Below, piece after piece: positions 41,820-50,839 of a stretch of 64,000 bases of DNA (positions within the stretch are counted from its first letter, which is position 1; each line of letters opens with the position of its first letter). The translations under genes and the position numbers were made by a program. Source of the stretch: Bacteroidota bacterium (GTDB taxonomy: Bacteria > Bacteroidota > Bacteroidia > Bacteroidales > Dysgonomonadaceae); the NCBI GenBank assembly GCA_023437305.1, contig JAEZGN010000007.1, forward strand, positions 1 to 64,000. The letters are read 5' to 3'. Below the pieces are notes generated by a model, which was given only the letters and a program-made list of their open reading frames with translations, was not told the DNA's origin and ran no database searches.

Positions 41820-43202
41820 ATGGAAATGACAGAAAACGAGGTTGATAAATTTATACAACCAATTCGTAAAACAGATCTTATTTATCAAATAGAAGATAAT
41901 CCTCCATTTAAGGAGGCTGTTTTTGCAGGTCTACAACATCTTTTGGCTATATTTATAGCAATCATAACCCCTCCTCTGATTATTTCCCAAGCTCTAAATT
42001 TTACAGTCGAAACAACAGGGTTTCTTGTTTCTATGGCTTTATTGGCATCGGGTATATCTACATTTGTGCAATGCCGTAAGTTTGGACCGGTAGGTTGTGG
42101 CTTGCTTTGTATACAAGGAACAAGTTTCTCTTTCATTGGTGCGCTTACCGCTAGTTTTGCAGCCAAAGGAGATATGGGCGAAGCTGCGATACTTGCTGCT
42201 ATATTCGGTGTATGTATTGCTGCATCACCTGTGGAAATGATAGTTAGCCGCTTACTTAAATATACAAAAAAGATTATCACTCCCCTTGTTTCAGGCATAG
42301 TGGTTACAATGATAGGACTTTCTCTTATAAAAGTAGCTATTATTTCTTGTGGAGGAGGTTTCAATGCAATGAGTGTTGAGGGTGCAAGATCTTTTGGCAG
42401 TATGCAGAATTTAGGTCTGGCAGCTCTTGTTCTTGTTTCTATACTTGTATTGAATAGTATAAAAAATAAATATATCCGCATGAGCTCTATTATCATAGGT
42501 ATTATCATAGGGTATGTGACTGCCTACTTTATGGGGTGGATAGATTTCTCTAAGATGGGAGCGATAGGGGCAATAACAATTCCTCAGCCGTTTAAGTACG
42601 GTTTGGGCTTTGACCTGTCGGCATTTATAGCCGTTGCTCTTATTTATTTTATAACTTCTATAGAAGCCTATGGTGATATTACCGCCAATTCGATGATTGG
42701 AGGAGAACCTATTGAGGGTCCTAAATTTTTGAAACGTGTGCAAGGAGGCGTATTGGCCGACGGTATAAATTCTGCTTTGGCAGGGGTGCTCAACTCTTTC
42801 CCGAATTCAATATTTGCTCAAAATAATGGTTTGATACAGTTGACAGGTGTTGCCAGTCGTCGTGTAGGTTATTATATTGCTGCATTTCTTGTTATGCTGA
42901 GTGCTTTCCCTTTTGTTGGAGGTATATTCTCTATTATGCCTGAGCCTGTATTGGGTGGAGCTACGCTTTTGATGTTCGGAACAGTAGCCGCATCAGGGGT
43001 GCGTATTATTGCTTCTCAGAATATCGACAGAAAAGCAATACTTGTACTTGCTGTAAGCTTTGCTTGCGGGCTGGGAGTTGAACTAGTACCTAATATTCTT
43101 TCACAGATGCCTGCTACCATAAGCGGTATTTTCTCATCCGGGATTACTACCGGAGGTGTAGTGGCCATTATAGCTAATGTTGTTATCCGTATTAAGGAAT
43201 AA
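41820..43202 (+). CDS. NCS2 nucleobase permease, probable xanthine transporter
   Basis: This 460-residue membrane protein has about 14 helices and NCS2 hallmarks: PFKEAVFAGLQHLLAIFIAI, FGPVGCGLLCIQGTSFSFIG, TSIEAYGDITANSMIGGEPI, the family signature near LADGINSALAGVLNSFPNSI, then FAQNNGLIQLTGVASRRVGY. It imports purine bases with protons. It lies 12 bases before xpt, so xanthine or guanine is the likely substrate. The N-terminus, MEMTENEVDKFIQPIRKTDL, is longer than in many relatives. Confidence 0.93.
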   Translation: MEMTENEVDKFIQPIRKTDLIYQIEDNPPFKEAVFAGLQHLLAIFIAIITPPLIISQALNFTVETTGFLVSMALLASGISTFVQCRKFGPVGCGLLCIQGTSFSFIGALTASFAAKGDMGEAAILAAIFGVCIAASPVEMIVSRLLKYTKKIITPLVSGIVVTMIGLSLIKVAIISCGGGFNAMSVEGARSFGSMQNLGLAALVLVSILVLNSIKNKYIRMSSIIIGIIIGYVTAYFMGWIDFSKMGAIGAITIPQPFKYGLGFDLSAFIAVALIYFITSIEAYGDITANSMIGGEPIEGPKFLKRVQGGVLADGINSALAGVLNSFPNSIFAQNNGLIQLTGVASRRVGYYIAAFLVMLSAFPFVGGIFSIMPEPVLGGATLLMFGTVAASGVRIIASQNIDRKAILVLAVSFACGLGVELVPNILSQMPATISGIFSSGITTGGVVAIIANVVIRIKE

Positions 43203-43214
43203 AAAAATATTACA

Positions 43215-43784
43215 ATGAAATTACTTAAAGATCGTATTCTAAAAGACGGAAAAAGTTTTGAAGGAGGAATCCTAAAAGTAGATAGTTTTATCAATCATCA
43301 GATGGATCCTATCCTGATGAAATCGATAGGCGTTGAATTTGTTCGTCGTTTTGGGAATATGCCTATCAACAAAGTTGTTACAATTGAGGCTAGCGGTATT
43401 GCTCCGGCTATTATGCTGGGATACTTACTCGAGCTGCCTGTTGTTTTTGTAAAGAAGGCTGTACCTAAAACAATGGTGAATATGTTGTCTACCACGGTAT
43501 ATTCTTTTACAAAAGATAGGGAATACACCGTATCGGTTAGCGGTGATTTTCTTACAAAGGACGATAAGGTGGTATTTATTGATGACTTTCTTGCAAACGG
43601 AAATGCTGCGGTAGGTGTATATGATATTATTAAGCAATCGGGCGCTGAACTATACGGTATGGGCTTTATCATCGAGAAAAGCTTTCAGGACGGTGGACGA
43701 CGCTTGCGCGAGCTAGGGATTCATGTAGAGTCGTTAGCTAAAATAAAAGAATTAGGAGCGAATAAAATTATTTTTGAAGAATAG
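43215..43784 (+). CDS. xpt: Xanthine phosphoribosyltransferase
   Basis: This 189-residue enzyme turns xanthine and PRPP into XMP. It has FEGGILKVDSFINHQMDPIL at the start, VTIEASGIAPAIMLGYLLEL, VVFVKKAVPKTM, and the PRPP-binding loop KVVFIDDFLANGNAAVGVYD typical of Xpt. The length matches the B. subtilis type. It is the last gene of the DUF2625-permease-xpt operon. Confidence 0.95.
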   Translation: MKLLKDRILKDGKSFEGGILKVDSFINHQMDPILMKSIGVEFVRRFGNMPINKVVTIEASGIAPAIMLGYLLELPVVFVKKAVPKTMVNMLSTTVYSFTKDREYTVSVSGDFLTKDDKVVFIDDFLANGNAAVGVYDIIKQSGAELYGMGFIIEKSFQDGGRRLRELGIHVESLAKIKELGANKIIFEE

Positions 43785-43834
43785 AAGTAAGTGATTTAAA
43801 CATTTTGTTAGTATCCTCTTTATGAAGAAGTATG

Positions 43835-43842
43835 TATCTTTG
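43835..43842 (+). promoter_or_regulatory. -7 element (TATCTTTG) of rsmE
   Basis: TATCTTTG ends 26 bases before the rsmE start; no -33 box at the right distance. Confidence 0.45.
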
Positions 43843-43868
43843 TAAAGAGGATCTGATTTTTAAGACGA

Positions 43869-44573
43869 ATGGATAAGACAATTTTCTATACACCCGATAT
43901 ATTGAGTAATCCCGAATTACCTCTCGAGGAAGCACAACATTGCATAAAGGTACTGCGTAAAAAAGAGGGAGATGAGATTCTTCTCACAGACGGGAAAGGG
44001 AGTTTTTATGATGCTGAAATCATACAGGCCAACCCTAAACATTGTCACGTAAATATCCTGAAAGCAATAGTACAGCCTAAAAATTGGAGTTGTAATATTC
44101 ATATTGCTTTTGCCCCTACAAAAAATATAGATCGCATCGAATGGTTTGCCGAGAAGGCAACAGAAATAGGTGTAGATCGATTTTCTCCGCTTCTATGCCA
44201 ACATTCGGAACGCAGGGAAATAAAGCTTCAGCGAATTGAGAAGATTCTCGTTTCGGCAATGAAGCAATCGCAGAAAGCAATTCTTCCTCAATTGGATGAA
44301 ATGCAGTCTTTTTCGAAGTTTATTAAACAAGATTTTGAAGGACAAAAATTTATAGCTCATTGCTATCCCTCTGAAAAGAAATCTTTGAAGGATGCTTATA
44401 AGTTAGGGGAAAATGTTCTGATCTTGATTGGCCCTGAAGGCGACTTTTCGGAGCAGGAAGTAGAAGAGGCAATAAAAAATGGCTTTCAACCTGTTACTTT
44501 AGGGGAAAGCCGCTTGCGTACCGAGACTGCTGCATTAGCAGCATGTCATTCTATCCATGTATTGAATTGGTAA
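43869..44573 (+). CDS. rsmE: 16S rRNA (uracil-1498-N3)-methyltransferase
   Basis: This 234-residue SPOUT-fold enzyme methylates U1498 of 16S rRNA. It has an N-terminal PUA-like part (EAQHCIKVLRKKEGDEILLT, DGKGSFYDAEI) and the knot region with KNIDRIEWFAEKATEIGVDR, LIGPEGDFSEQEVEEA and VTLGESRLRTETAALAACHS, which form the S-adenosylmethionine site. The length is usual. It is convergent with the hypothetical gene at 44588, 14 bases away. Confidence 0.95.
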   Translation: MDKTIFYTPDILSNPELPLEEAQHCIKVLRKKEGDEILLTDGKGSFYDAEIIQANPKHCHVNILKAIVQPKNWSCNIHIAFAPTKNIDRIEWFAEKATEIGVDRFSPLLCQHSERREIKLQRIEKILVSAMKQSQKAILPQLDEMQSFSKFIKQDFEGQKFIAHCYPSEKKSLKDAYKLGENVLILIGPEGDFSEQEVEEAIKNGFQPVTLGESRLRTETAALAACHSIHVLNW

Positions 44574-44587
44574 TACTTTTTTATAAA

Positions 44588-45445
44588 TCAATATTTTTTC
44601 TCTTTAATTCCAAAAGGAATTGTCAATGATATCGTTGCCGAGCTTAAGTTGAACAACTCCTTGCTATACAATGGGATATTATACCCTATCGAGCATTTAA
44701 AGGAGTGGAATCCAATAGCAAAATATGGTTTACAGTATAGTGTTTGGTGTTTAAAGTCTGTATAAGATATCAGTTCGGTTCCGAGCATGGCTAATATTAT
44801 GGATACACCTGCTCCTACTTTGGGACCAACTAAGAATCGATCTTTATTAAATAGAAATTCACTGCCGCTATATAATGTATATCCAATTACTCCATCAATT
44901 TTAGAGTATGAATAACCCAGTTCGGCGATGTAATAATTCTTATTGTTCTTTTCTTTTTCCTTCTCTTTGTCTTTTATATTTATTCCTATCCCGCCATAGA
45001 AAGATATCATTTTATTCTTTAATATGGCGACTTCAAAATATGAAATTCCTTTTAGCTGATCTCTATTAATGGAGATGGTGTCTTCAATTACCTGATCAAG
45101 CTTTGTATAATCGAAGCCTATTTTTGCCGAAAAATAGATAGAGTCGGCAGTAAAAGAAAGTAGCTTGCTTGTTTGTAAGTAGAAGGTAGAGTCTTGTTTG
45201 TGAGTAGTATATATTGTTGACAGGAAAGACTCCCTTCTGTTTAAACGCTGGAAGGACAAAGTCTTTCCCTTTATTGTTATGTTAATAGAATCATTTATAG
45301 GCTCTATGGTAACAGTCTGTGAAAGGTGATTGTCGGTTAATGAATCTATTGACACAAATACTAATCTTCGAGGCAAGCTCATTGTAAAAACATTTCCAAC
45401 AAAAAAAGATAAGAGTAAAGTCAAGAAAACAAATCTTCTTTTCAT
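44588..45445 (-). CDS. Secreted hypothetical protein, possible beta-barrel
   Basis: I do not recognise this 285-residue protein. It has a signal peptide (RRFVFLTLLLSFFVGNVFT) and a body of alternating strands (LVGPKVGAGVSIILAMLGTE, KPYFAIGFHSFKCSIGYNI, ATISLTIPFGIKEKKY), which suggests an outer-membrane or periplasmic beta protein. A short charged loop KDKEKEKEKNNK near 160-172 interrupts two strands. It follows the DUF3256 gene after 78 bases on the same strand and may be read from the truA operon. Confidence 0.5.
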   Translation of the reverse strand: MKRRFVFLTLLLSFFVGNVFTMSLPRRLVFVSIDSLTDNHLSQTVTIEPINDSINITIKGKTLSFQRLNRRESFLSTIYTTHKQDSTFYLQTSKLLSFTADSIYFSAKIGFDYTKLDQVIEDTISINRDQLKGISYFEVAILKNKMISFYGGIGINIKDKEKEKEKNNKNYYIAELGYSYSKIDGVIGYTLYSGSEFLFNKDRFLVGPKVGAGVSIILAMLGTELISYTDFKHQTLYCKPYFAIGFHSFKCSIGYNIPLYSKELFNLSSATISLTIPFGIKEKKY

Positions 45446-45523
45446 TAGAGTCTTTGTTTATTAAAACTGTCCATGATAAGAAAATAATGTTTTGTAGCTT
45501 ATTCAGACAGTAGTTATTAATTC

Positions 45524-46165
45524 TTATTCGGGTTTAAAAGAGAGCTTATCCCATGTATATCGTTTAGGATTTTCGATAAGGAAAGGTTCTATCTTTTTAT
45601 AATCCTCATTGGTCAGATAATTCTCTATATTGTAACTAATCTCTAACGATGTGCTGTCGGGTGAAAGATCAATTGTTATAGGATTCATATCCAGTGCAGC
45701 ATAAGCGTTGCCAAACTCTTGGCTCTCTTTATCTGTATTTGCTATAATGAAGGTATCCTTATTTATCTTCGGAAAAAGATCATTCTGAGGTATTGGAAGC
45801 CATTGCGTAGTATAAAATTGTATTTGACTGTCACAAGCTTTTCCACAAACAGTTTTTACGACGCAAATTATCTTCGACTCGTTTATCAAGGGTAAAAGCT
45901 TTATCTGAACTGTTCCGGCCTCGGAAGTTTGCAGAGATATATAATCAGAAGAAATACCAATTCTTTCTATTTCTCCAAAAGAGCCTCTTGGAACTGTAAT
46001 ACCTGTTGTATCATTCGGATTGGAAAGTAGCTTTTCTTTTCCGGCTGCGTCTAGCCCTGTTATCATATTTTCGGGCATAGCAAGAAAAATTGTTTTCAGA
46101 TCCTGAGCCGAAACACCGGAGACAATACTGAATATGATAATAATTGCAAGTATAAACTTTCTCAT
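45524..46165 (-). CDS. DUF3256-family periplasmic protein
   Basis: This 213-residue protein has a signal peptide (RKFILAIIIIFSIVSGVSAQ) and fits the Bacteroidales family DUF3256: DLKTIFLAMPENMITGLDAA, KEKLLSNPND and VCVVKTVCGKACDSQIQFYT-like text (here ICVVKTVCGKACDSQIQFYT). Two cysteines (in VCGKACDS) may form a disulphide. Function unknown. It starts 11 bases after the EamA gene, as the last member of the truA-nhaA-eamA-DUF3256 operon, an order common in Bacteroidales. Confidence 0.85.
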   Translation of the reverse strand: MRKFILAIIIIFSIVSGVSAQDLKTIFLAMPENMITGLDAAGKEKLLSNPNDTTGITVPRGSFGEIERIGISSDYISLQTSEAGTVQIKLLPLINESKIICVVKTVCGKACDSQIQFYTTQWLPIPQNDLFPKINKDTFIIANTDKESQEFGNAYAALDMNPITIDLSPDSTSLEISYNIENYLTNEDYKKIEPFLIENPKRYTWDKLSFKPE

Positions 46166-46176
46166 TTTGTATCGAA

Positions 46177-47076
46177 TTATTTTGTCCCCAAATATAGGAA
46201 AAACATTGCTATGATTATTAAAACAAGGTCTATCGCTTTTCCTTTTAAGTTTTTTTCATGGAATAAGAGTACTCCTCCGGCAAAAGAAACAAGCACGCTG
46301 CTGCGCCTTACCATAGATACAATTGAGATCATTGCATCCGGGTCTGTAAGGGCATAGAAGTATACAAAGTCGGCTATGGTAAGAAAAACAGAAACCAGGA
46401 TGATACTCCATTTCCACCTGAAGGGAGTGTTGTTCTTTCTTTTAGGATACCATAGTACAACCATCACAATCAGCATCAGCAGACATTGGTACGAGTTGAA
46501 CCAGAATTGAACTGCGGTAGAACTGAACTTTTGCATCAGAAACTTGTCATATAGCCCGCTTGCTGCACCGGCTATAGCAGCCAAAATCATAAAGAGTATC
46601 CACTTGTTTTTGTGAAAGCTGATTCCCTCTTTTTTGCCTGAAAGGGATAGCAGGAAAAATGAAATAATAGTGATAATCACCCCTATCCATTGATATAGAT
46701 TGAGCCTCTCACCGAAGATGAGCAAGGCTCCCACCAGGGTCATCACGGGGCGTGTCGCATTTATAGGCCCTGTAATTGTCAGGGGAAGATGTTTTATGGC
46801 GAAATAGCCGAATATCCATGATGTAAGTACAATAACAGACTTTATAAAAATATATCCATGTGTTTCGATGGAAACAGACGGAACATATCCGATTGTTCCG
46901 TACAGAGAATCGGGTGATATCTTTGATATAACCACAAGCGGAAGCAACAGTAAGGAACAAAAAAGAGTGTTAAGAAATAATACCGGAATTACTGCATTTC
47001 TATCTACTGATTTTTTTTTACAAATATCATAGCATCCAAGAAAGAATGCTGAAACAAAGGCAAGAGCTAGCCACAT
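46177..47076 (-). CDS. EamA/DMT-family transporter
   Basis: This 299-residue protein has ten membrane helices in two EamA repeats: MWLALAFVSAFFLGCYDICK at the start, INATRPVMTLVGALLIFGER at the end of the first repeat, SMVRRSSVLVSFAGGVLLFH at the end of the second. It moves a small metabolite that cannot be named from sequence. It follows nhaA after 18 bases and precedes DUF3256 by 11, so it is part of the same operon. Confidence 0.88.
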   Translation of the reverse strand: MWLALAFVSAFFLGCYDICKKKSVDRNAVIPVLFLNTLFCSLLLLPLVVISKISPDSLYGTIGYVPSVSIETHGYIFIKSVIVLTSWIFGYFAIKHLPLTITGPINATRPVMTLVGALLIFGERLNLYQWIGVIITIISFFLLSLSGKKEGISFHKNKWILFMILAAIAGAASGLYDKFLMQKFSSTAVQFWFNSYQCLLMLIVMVVLWYPKRKNNTPFRWKWSIILVSVFLTIADFVYFYALTDPDAMISIVSMVRRSSVLVSFAGGVLLFHEKNLKGKAIDLVLIIIAMFFLYLGTK

Positions 47077-47094
47077 TTATTTAAAACTTATTAT

Positions 47095-48264
47095 CTACGA
47101 AATTTGTCCTCTTTCTTTTTTCATCACGAAATTTAACCATGTATAACCAATAATACCTGAAGCCAAAGATGCCAACAGTATCATCAATTTTGATTCGTTG
47201 ATATAATGTATATCATCGAAGGCAAGCAGAGTAATGAATATGGACATTGTAAACCCTATTCCACCAAGTATCCCTGCCCCCAACAGCCCTTTCCAGTTGA
47301 TTCCTCTAGGCAAGGCACAAATACCTGCTTTTACGAAGATAAGGCTAAACAGTGTCACTCCGATTGGTTTACCTACAATGAGTCCTAATAGAATACCGAG
47401 AGCAAATGGCTCGCCTATCGACTGATCCCAGTTGCCTTCTATTATCATTGCTGTGTTTGCCAAAGCAAACAAAGGCAATACTCCAAAGGCTATAGGGTAG
47501 TGCAAGAAATGTTGCCAACGATTCGACATGCATTTTTTCTCTCCTTTCTTGAAAGGAATAGTTATAGCTAATAATACACCTGCAATAGTGGCGTGTACAC
47601 CCGAGTTGAGCATAAAATACCACATAAAGATTCCCCCAACAATGTAAGGAATCATATTATTAACATGGAATTTCTTATTTAATAATAATAAAAGGACAAA
47701 TATTCCTAAGGCGATCAGCAGGCTAACCCACGACAGAGAGGATGTATAAAATATGGCGATAACGATAATTGCCCCTAAATCGTCAATAACAGCCAGAGCA
47801 GTAAGAAATACTTTCAAGGAAGTAGGGACACGATTGCCCAACAATGACAAAATACCTAATGCGAAAGCAATATCCGTAGCCATGGGAATACCAAAACCTG
47901 AGAGTGTAGGTGTACCATAGTTGAAGAACAGATAAATGCCTGCAGGTACTAGCATACCGCCTAAAGCACCCGATATGGGCAGCATCGCACGTTTTATATT
48001 AGACAGCTCTCCTTCGTATATTTCTTGTATAAGCTCGAGTCCTACCAATAGGAAGAATACAGCCATCAAACCATCGTTTATCCATTCGGCAACGGTATGG
48101 CTTCCTGCTCCAAATTCCCAGATGCCTCTGTATTGTTCTCCAATCCATGATGAGTTTGCCAAAAGTATGGAAACGATTGTACAAACGATGAGCACAAGTC
48201 CTCCTGACTTTTCACTTTCCATGAATTCTTTTAAAGTTCTGCCACTAAGAATATTTATTTTCAT
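47095..48264 (-). CDS. nhaA: Na+/H+ antiporter NhaA
   Basis: This 389-residue protein has about twelve helices and the NhaA signatures: ESEKSGGLVLIVCTIVSILL, GLMAVFFLLVGLELIQEIYE, GFGIPMATDIAFALGILSLL, ALAVIDDLGAIIVIAIFYTS with the sodium-binding aspartate pair, and SGVHATIAGVLLAITIPFK. It exchanges two protons for one sodium ion and keeps pH and sodium in balance. Its start overlaps the truA stop by four bases (48261-48264). Confidence 0.95.
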   Translation of the reverse strand: MKINILSGRTLKEFMESEKSGGLVLIVCTIVSILLANSSWIGEQYRGIWEFGAGSHTVAEWINDGLMAVFFLLVGLELIQEIYEGELSNIKRAMLPISGALGGMLVPAGIYLFFNYGTPTLSGFGIPMATDIAFALGILSLLGNRVPTSLKVFLTALAVIDDLGAIIVIAIFYTSSLSWVSLLIALGIFVLLLLLNKKFHVNNMIPYIVGGIFMWYFMLNSGVHATIAGVLLAITIPFKKGEKKCMSNRWQHFLHYPIAFGVLPLFALANTAMIIEGNWDQSIGEPFALGILLGLIVGKPIGVTLFSLIFVKAGICALPRGINWKGLLGAGILGGIGFTMSIFITLLAFDDIHYINESKLMILLASLASGIIGYTWLNFVMKKERGQIS

Positions 48265-49013
48265 TGTATAAAAATTTCATTATTATATTCAATTTCTTCT
48301 AAAAAGAGGGCATGTCCTGGGACGGATATTCCTGCCTCTCCTCTATCTTTAGCCTCTATAATCCTTCGCATTCCTTCCGGATCTATTTTGCCCTTTCCGG
48401 CTTCCAGCAAAGTGCCTACTATGGAGCGAACCATATTACGCAGAAAACGGTTTGCCTTGATGGTAAAGATATAATCATTGCCTTCTTTCACCCATTGAGC
48501 CTCCATGATGGTACAATTATTGGTTTTTACATCAGTATGCAGTTTGCTAAAACTGGTAAAATCTTCATATTCGAATAAGATATTAGCACATGCATTCATC
48601 TTATCTATATCAAGATCTCCGTGTACCTTATACTTTAAATGATGTAGGAACGGATCTTTTTCTGTTGTGATATAATACCTGTATAGTCTGCTTGTAGCAT
48701 CAAAACGAGCATGAGCATCAGGTTTTACTTCCACAATATTATATATCGAAATATCTTTGGGTAGTATGCTGTTTAGTTTTTTTGAGAGAAGCGACAAGTC
48801 AATATTTTCAGACTCATAGTCAAAATGTGCTGCCATCATTCGCGCATGTACACCTGCATCGGTACGTCCCGCACCCACTATTGTGATCGGAGTACGTAGT
48901 AGCGTTGCCAGAGCTTTTTCTAAGGTTTCTTGTACCGATACGCCATTCGGCTGTATCTGCCAACCGCAGTAATTTTCTCCATTGTATGCAAGGTATATAA
49001 AGTAGCGTCTCAT
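48261..49013 (-). CDS. truA: tRNA pseudouridine(38-40) synthase
   Basis: This 250-residue enzyme makes pseudouridine at positions 38-40 of the tRNA anticodon arm. It has FIYLAYNGENYCGWQIQPNG, the catalytic aspartate in GAGRTDAGVHARMMAAHF, YRYYITTEKDPFLHH and NRFLRNMVRSIVGTLLEAGK. It is the first gene of the operon with nhaA, eamA and DUF3256, and follows the DUF5715 lipoprotein gene by 33 bases. Confidence 0.95.
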   Translation of the reverse strand: MRRYFIYLAYNGENYCGWQIQPNGVSVQETLEKALATLLRTPITIVGAGRTDAGVHARMMAAHFDYESENIDLSLLSKKLNSILPKDISIYNIVEVKPDAHARFDATSRLYRYYITTEKDPFLHHLKYKVHGDLDIDKMNACANILFEYEDFTSFSKLHTDVKTNNCTIMEAQWVKEGNDYIFTIKANRFLRNMVRSIVGTLLEAGKGKIDPEGMRRIIEAKDRGEAGISVPGHALFLEEIEYNNEIFIQ

Positions 49014-49046
49014 ATTTTTAGCTGTCAGCTAATAGCTTATTTTAAA

Positions 49047-49703
49047 TTATCTTACCGTGATATGAAAGCAAGATTGCTTTCTTTCATGCTTGATATAGCA
49101 TCTGCCGCGTTCATGCAGATCATGCAAAACCTGACCCAATATGGCTTTTAGTCTGCCGTCATCCAAAACCCGACTGTCTGTTGGATTTACTTTATCAAAT
49201 CGTGTCCATGCTATATCCACTGTTGTCCCATAACGGTGTGCAGAATTATCACTTGCATTTCTATTTCTTCTGGTTAAGCCTTTTACATCGTCGTTGGTGC
49301 GTGTTATGCTCGTAATGATTGGTTTATAAAGCGGCATTTTTTTACTTATCAGCGAGTCTCTGAAGTTGATACAGATTTCGGATAGTAAATTTGCTGCTTT
49401 AGGAACTAAAAAAGGCATTGAGTGTGTAAGCTTATCAACACGGTAAATATCCAGTTCGATTGGGATACGTACAAGCTTGTCCTGATACAATGCCGTATCT
49501 GCTCTTGTCTCCAAAGGCCCAACGCCGTTTGCTTCGGCAGCCTCTATGTGTAAGTCGGGTAAATCGTTGAATGTGAGATTGTAATTCCCGTTGAAACGAG
49601 TATATTTCTTTGGCTCGGTTGGAACCTCTTCTTTATTTTTTCCTTTTGTGCTGCAACTTATTAAGAATAGAATACCAACAGAAAGCATCCAGATATATCT
49701 CAT
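49047..49703 (-). CDS. DUF5715 lipoprotein, LAS-type peptidase fold
   Basis: This 218-residue protein has a lipoprotein signal (IWMLSVGILFLISCST, C17), so it is probably membrane-anchored. It contains ITRTNDDVKGLTRRN and NSAHRYGTTVDIAW with H156 and D163, plus a final histidine in SCFHITVR (H215). That set matches the zinc ligands of LAS peptidases (D-Ala-D-Ala carboxypeptidase or YcbK-like), which cut peptidoglycan cross-links; enzymatic activity in DUF5715 proteins is not established. It has its own -7 element (49758-49765). Confidence 0.85.
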   Translation of the reverse strand: MRYIWMLSVGILFLISCSTKGKNKEEVPTEPKKYTRFNGNYNLTFNDLPDLHIEAAEANGVGPLETRADTALYQDKLVRIPIELDIYRVDKLTHSMPFLVPKAANLLSEICINFRDSLISKKMPLYKPIITSITRTNDDVKGLTRRNRNASDNSAHRYGTTVDIAWTRFDKVNPTDSRVLDDGRLKAILGQVLHDLHERGRCYIKHERKQSCFHITVR

Positions 49704-49757
49704 AAAATAATTATCGTTTAGAGTTGTATATATAAATTGATTGTCTAATATAGCTTA

Positions 49758-49765
49758 CAAAGGTA
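49758..49765 (-). promoter_or_regulatory. -7 element of the DUF5715-truA operon
   Basis: CAAAGGTA reads TACCTTTG on the minus strand, 55 bases from the DUF5715 start. It is back to back with the -7 element of the trmH-type gene on the plus strand. Confidence 0.45.
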
Positions 49766-49798
49766 TAAAATAACAGGATTTTGTCGGTAATTAATTCT

Positions 49799-49806
49799 TA
49801 TTTTTG
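49799..49806 (+). promoter_or_regulatory. -7 element (TATTTTTG) of the TrmH-family gene
   Basis: TATTTTTG ends 24 bases before the start codon at 49831. TTTG at 49780-49783 is 15 bases upstream, somewhat close for a -33 box. Confidence 0.5.
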
Positions 49807-49830
49807 CATTATGATAACAATTAGCATATA

Positions 49831-50622
49831 ATGGAAAAAATTGTCAGCCTGCAAAATACGAGGATAAAAAATATTGTAAAGCTTTCGAAAGCAAAAGAAC
49901 GAAGAGAGCAAAATTTATTTATAATAGAAGGGGCTAGGGAACTAAGTCTTGCTCTGATGGCGGGCTATGAGGTAGACTCGGTGTTTGTATGTCCCGAACT
50001 GTTTGTGAAAACAGATTATCCCCATGTTCTTGAATCTATTTCTGACAATAAAAAATTTGAAGTTTCGGAAGCTGTTTTCGAAAAAATAGCCTATCGTGAA
50101 GGTTCTGACGGGCTTTTAACTTTGGCTAAACCCAAAGGACATACGTTGGCAGATCTTAAACTTTCAGATAACCCGTTTCTTATTATACTCGAATCTGTAG
50201 AAAAACCCGGTAATTTAGGCGCTGTTCTGCGTACGGCCGATGCAGCGCAAGCCGATGCAGTAATTGTTTGCGATCCAGCCACTGATATCTATAATCCGAA
50301 TGCAATACGCTCTAGCGTAGGGTGTCTTTTTACTGTACAGACAGCCGTTTGTACATCTCAGGAAGCACTGAGCTATTTGAAAAGTAAAAATATAAAGGCG
50401 TTTGCTGCTGAACTGAATGCTTCACAATGGTATCAGGATACTGATTTTACTAAACCCTCTGCTATCGTTATGGGCACAGAAGCAGATGGTCTGACTCACT
50501 TTTGGCTCGATAACGCCGATTATCGGGTGAAGATTCCGATGAGGGGTAAAATAGATTCACTCAATGTGTCTGTTTCTACTGCCATCCTTACATTTGAGGC
50601 GATGAGACAGAGAGGTTTTTAG
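49831..50622 (+). CDS. TrmH/SpoU-family RNA 2'-O-methyltransferase
   Basis: This 263-residue SPOUT enzyme has an N-terminal L30e-like substrate domain (LSKAKERREQNLFIIEGARE) and the three TrmH motifs: ILESVEKPGNLGAVLRTADA, IVMGTEADGL and IPMRGKIDSLNVSVSTAILT. It methylates ribose in 23S rRNA or tRNA; the exact target (RlmB type or other) cannot be told. The length is usual and it forms a single-gene unit. Confidence 0.92.
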   Translation: MEKIVSLQNTRIKNIVKLSKAKERREQNLFIIEGARELSLALMAGYEVDSVFVCPELFVKTDYPHVLESISDNKKFEVSEAVFEKIAYREGSDGLLTLAKPKGHTLADLKLSDNPFLIILESVEKPGNLGAVLRTADAAQADAVIVCDPATDIYNPNAIRSSVGCLFTVQTAVCTSQEALSYLKSKNIKAFAAELNASQWYQDTDFTKPSAIVMGTEADGLTHFWLDNADYRVKIPMRGKIDSLNVSVSTAILTFEAMRQRGF

Positions 50623-50798
50623 TCTCCAGAGTCTACCAGAATCACTTGCTTATTTTGATTGTATTTAGCATTTGCTATTGATGTATACGTAGTCGACAGT
50701 ACAAAAAGTATGAGTAGGCTTATACTTATTCTGTATGTATAAAATTCCTAAAAGTGATAAAACCAAAGGAAAATCTTATGTATTCAATATTTTTATGC

Positions 50799-50806
50799 TA
50801 AATTTG
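50799..50806 (+). promoter_or_regulatory. -7 element (TAAATTTG) of the TetR-fabG genes
   Basis: TAAATTTG ends 33 bases before the TetR start. TTTGTGTGCAAA-like halves (ATTTGCACAC at 50802-50811 and GTGTGCAAAT at 50823-50832) form a 10-bp inverted repeat that overlaps the element, a good place for TetR autoregulation. Confidence 0.55.
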
Positions 50807-50832
50807 CACACTTGTAATATTTGTGTGCAAAT
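50802..50832. promoter_or_regulatory. 10-bp inverted repeat, probable TetR operator
   Basis: ATTTGCACAC at 50802-50811 is the exact reverse complement of GTGTGCAAAT at 50823-50832, with an 11-base spacer. It overlaps the -7 element and the transcription start region of the TetR gene, eight bases before its ATG. Repression by the gene's own product is inferred from place and symmetry. Confidence 0.55.
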
Positions 50833-50839
50833 TTAGTTT

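Noticed and set aside
41885..42508. Minus-strand open frame of 207 codons inside the xanthine permease gene
   Set aside because: Complement of a hydrophobic gene with clear NCS2 motifs; no independent support.
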